The translations under genes and the position numbers were made by a program. A model generated the notes under the pieces. The model made no database searches. It was not told the DNA's origin and saw only the letters and a program-made list of their open reading frames with translations. DNA of 6,568 nt, from contig JAPZAN010000156.1 of NCBI GenBank assembly GCA_027460605.1, positions 1 to 6,568 on the forward strand, read 5' to 3'. Source of the DNA: Candidatus Methanoperedens sp. Lineage in GTDB: Archaea > Halobacteriota > Methanosarcinia > Methanosarcinales > Methanoperedenaceae. Positions 4,285-6,568 of the stretch are shown here, one piece after another (within the stretch, counting starts at the first letter, position 1; every line of letters starts with the position of its first letter).

Positions 4285-6548
4285 TTTAATTTGATGCGCT
4301 TCATGAGAAGCGTGTTCATCGTCACTGTGACAGAACTTGCAGCCATCGCTGCGGCTGCGATTGCGGGATTGAGCAAGAACGGCGGGCTTGTAAAAGGATA
4401 CAATATGCCTGCAGCTATCGGGATACCCACCGAGTTGTAGAAGAAAGCCCAGAAAAGATTCTGCTTGATTTTGTTGAGCGTGAGCCTGCTCAGTCGTATT
4501 GCTTTTGCTACATCGCGCACATCGTTCTTAATAAGCACTATCTGGGCTGATTCGATAGCCACATCGGTTCCGCTCCCTATGGCTATACCCACATCCGACT
4601 GCATGAGAGCCGGGGCATCGTTTATTCCATCGCCCACCATCGCCACTTTTTTGCCTTCAGCCTGGAGTTTCTTGATCTCCAGAGCCTTATCCTCGGGAAG
4701 AACCTCTGACAAAACCCTGTCGATACCTGCCTGTTTTGCGATTGCATCTGCGGTTCTTTTGTTATCGCCTGTTATCATGGCAACAGAGAAACCCATATCA
4801 TGCAGTTCACGCACAGCCTCGGCTGAATTCTCCTTAAGTGTATCTGCAACCGCGATTATACCCGCTATCACATTATCCTGCGCCACGAGCATGGCAGTTT
4901 TCCCTTCATGTTCAAGTTCCTCAAGCCTCCTGGAATGAGGCGCAATATCCATTCCATACTCGGTCATCAGCTTTCGCGTTCCGATAAGCACTTTTTTCCC
5001 GCCGTATTTTACCTCAACGCCGCGGCCCGGTATCGCCTTGAACTCCTCTGCGTCCGGCACGACTATACCGCGTTCCTTTGCGCCTTTCAGGATAGCTTCA
5101 CCGAGCGGATGCTCGGAGCCCTTCTCTGCAATAGCAGCAAGTCTCAGCACCTCATTCTGGGTGCCTTTTATGGCTATCACATCTGTGAGGGCGGGCTCGC
5201 CTTTTGTGAGCGTTCCGGTTTTATCGAACACGATGGTATCCAGTTTTTGCGCCTTCTCAAGCACCTCGCCGCCTTTGATGAGAATGCCGTTCTCTGCTCC
5301 TTTTCCGGTTCCCACCATGATAGCGATGGGCGTCGCCAGTCCCACAGCACACGGGCAGGAAATGATGAGCACTGTTATGGAAATCAGGAGGGAGAAAAGG
5401 AAAGGAGAAGTCAGCCCCATCCCGAAGGTTTCAGGCACTCTGAAGTCCTTAAACCCGATGAAGAACCAGAAGAAAAACGTAAGTAGCGCAAGTATATGCA
5501 CAGCGAGGATGAAATGTCCCGCCACTATATCAGCGAGTTTCTGTATCGGGGCTTTCCGGGTCTGGGCATCTTCCACCAGTTTGATAATCTGCGAAAGCGC
5601 GGTGTCTGAGCCGACTTTTGTCGCTTTGAACTTTATCATGCCAGTTTTGTTCATGGTAGCGCCGATAACCTCGGAGCCTTCCGTTTTCTCCACAGGTATG
5701 CTCTCTCCGGTGAGCATGGATTCATCAACCGCTGTGAGACCATCGACTACCCTGCCATCTACCGGTATTTTTTCGCCCGGTCTCACAACAACAATATCAT
5801 CGACCTTCACATCCTCAACAGGAATCTCTTTCTCCTCCCCGCCAACAATGATGCGCGCGGTCTTTGCCGCAAGCCCCATAAGTTTCCTGATGGCTTCCGA
5901 AGTCTTTCCTTTTGTTAGCGCCTCAAGATACCGTCCGAGCACAATGAACATGATAAGCAGCGCAGCGGTATCATAATAAGTATGCCTGTACGCTTCCCCG
6001 AGGTCAAGGAACGTAGCTGCAACGCTGATAGTATAAGCCGCGCCTGTTCCCGTTGCTATCAGGAGATTCATGTCAGTCATGCCGTGCCTTAAGCCCTTAT
6101 AAGTGCCCTCAAAAAACTGCCGCCCGGGGAAGAGCATCACGATTGTGGCAAGGATGAAAAGCACATAATCGTTTTTCAGGATATCGGGCACGAACGTCCA
6201 GCCAAGGTTGCGCCCCATGTCGCCGAGGGATATCGGGACGGCAAGCACGAGCGCGATTATAAAATTAATCCTCTGCCTTTTTATCTCTTCTTCGCGTGCC
6301 CTTTGCTCCCGGTCTGCTTCAGATTTTTCTAATTTCTCGGAAGCCGTATAGCCCACGCTCTCAATTGTTTTTATCATGTCTGATACGGAAATGAGTTCCG
6401 GGTCGTAGGTAATCCTTGCCCGCTCAAGTGGAAAACTGACATCAGCAGAAACAATTCCGCCTGTTTTCTTAAGCGCTGTCTCGATATTGAGCGCACAGGC
6501 AGCGCAATGCATCCCTCCAATCTTGAGCGTGATATCGCTCTTAGCCAC
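4278..6548 (-). CDS. copA: P1B-1-type Cu+-exporting ATPase
   Basis: A 756-residue membrane pump that exports Cu+ (or Ag+) using ATP. One N-terminal HMA metal-binding domain (about 5-70) carries GMHCAAC with Cys15 and Cys18. Eight membrane helices are expected, the first four between about 95 and 212. The actuator domain has TGES (280-283). Helix 6 has the transport motif Cys398-Pro399-Cys400. The catalytic domain has DKTGT with phosphorylated Asp442, His480-Pro481 of the nucleotide-binding domain, TGDN (593-596) and GDGIND (639-644). Tyr704-Asn705 in helix 7 and MAASS (735-739) in helix 8 are the signature of the Cu+/Ag+ subclass rather than Zn or Cd pumps. All key residues are present. The GTG at 6548 gives a natural CopA N-terminus, but no clear Shine-Dalgarno precedes it and the frame stays open to the window edge, so the true start, and possibly a second HMA domain, may lie upstream. 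The promoter is not visible. Confidence 0.95.
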   Translation of the reverse strand: MAKSDITLKIGGMHCAACALNIETALKKTGGIVSADVSFPLERARITYDPELISVSDMIKTIESVGYTASEKLEKSEADREQRAREEEIKRQRINFIIALVLAVPISLGDMGRNLGWTFVPDILKNDYVLFILATIVMLFPGRQFFEGTYKGLRHGMTDMNLLIATGTGAAYTISVAATFLDLGEAYRHTYYDTAALLIMFIVLGRYLEALTKGKTSEAIRKLMGLAAKTARIIVGGEEKEIPVEDVKVDDIVVVRPGEKIPVDGRVVDGLTAVDESMLTGESIPVEKTEGSEVIGATMNKTGMIKFKATKVGSDTALSQIIKLVEDAQTRKAPIQKLADIVAGHFILAVHILALLTFFFWFFIGFKDFRVPETFGMGLTSPFLFSLLISITVLIISCPCAVGLATPIAIMVGTGKGAENGILIKGGEVLEKAQKLDTIVFDKTGTLTKGEPALTDVIAIKGTQNEVLRLAAIAEKGSEHPLGEAILKGAKERGIVVPDAEEFKAIPGRGVEVKYGGKKVLIGTRKLMTEYGMDIAPHSRRLEELEHEGKTAMLVAQDNVIAGIIAVADTLKENSAEAVRELHDMGFSVAMITGDNKRTADAIAKQAGIDRVLSEVLPEDKALEIKKLQAEGKKVAMVGDGINDAPALMQSDVGIAIGSGTDVAIESAQIVLIKNDVRDVAKAIRLSRLTLNKIKQNLFWAFFYNSVGIPIAAGILYPFTSPPFLLNPAIAAAAMAASSVTVTMNTLLMKRIKLKG

Positions 6549-6568
6549 GCCGTATCCCAGGGAAGTTA

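Noticed and set aside
5038..5976. A 312-codon open frame on the plus strand
   Set aside because: It lies wholly opposite the copper ATPase gene, is dominated by Ser, Thr, Pro and Ala with no recognisable motif, and is the typical mirror of a well-conserved gene in GC-richer DNA.

Overview
The window looks like a chromosomal segment of a methanogen- or ANME-related archaeon (Halobacteriota, perhaps near Methanosarcinales/Methanoperedens). This placement is inference from four things. TATA-type promoters sit about 25-30 bp before start codons. The methyltransferase gene probably makes a leaderless message. A GGGGTGA Shine-Dalgarno overlaps a stop codon. The LUD/ferredoxin and Cu+-ATPase proteins look archaeal. 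No rRNA, tRNA or CRISPR array is visible.

Layout. (1) 1-76, minus strand: the first 25 codons of a gene cut by the window edge, resembling the N-terminus of an IS630-type transposase. (2) 114-1337, plus: a complete class II Fic-domain protein with its own inhibitory helix and a C-terminal winged helix. Its DNA is AT-rich (30% GC in one counted row, against 47-50% in rows of the methyltransferase and copper-ATPase genes), so with the transposase fragment it may be an acquired segment. (3) 1526-2737, minus: a LUD domain fused to a two-cluster 4Fe-4S ferredoxin domain, convergent with the Fic gene. (4) 2738-3051: an intergenic region with outward-facing promoters for the LUD gene and the next gene, separated by a folded repeat of about 140 bp. 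(5) 3052-3816, plus: a UbiE/type-11-like SAM methyltransferase. (6) 3817-4047: a convergent intergenic region with a second, shorter inverted repeat and a weak candidate for a tiny gene. (7) 4048-6548, minus: a copper operon in which a P1B-1 Cu+-ATPase (CopA type) is translationally coupled to a small two-helix membrane protein of unknown function.

The genes do not form one pathway. The only clear functional unit is the copA plus small-membrane-protein pair, for copper (or silver) export. The Fic protein, the LUD/Fe-S protein and the methyltransferase each appear to be single-gene transcription units. The most unusual material is non-coding: two inverted repeats in separate intergenic regions, each with arms made of tandem units about 9 bp long, the larger one enclosing four further hairpins. 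I see no convincing new multi-gene system. The small CopA partner and the repeat pair are the best leads.
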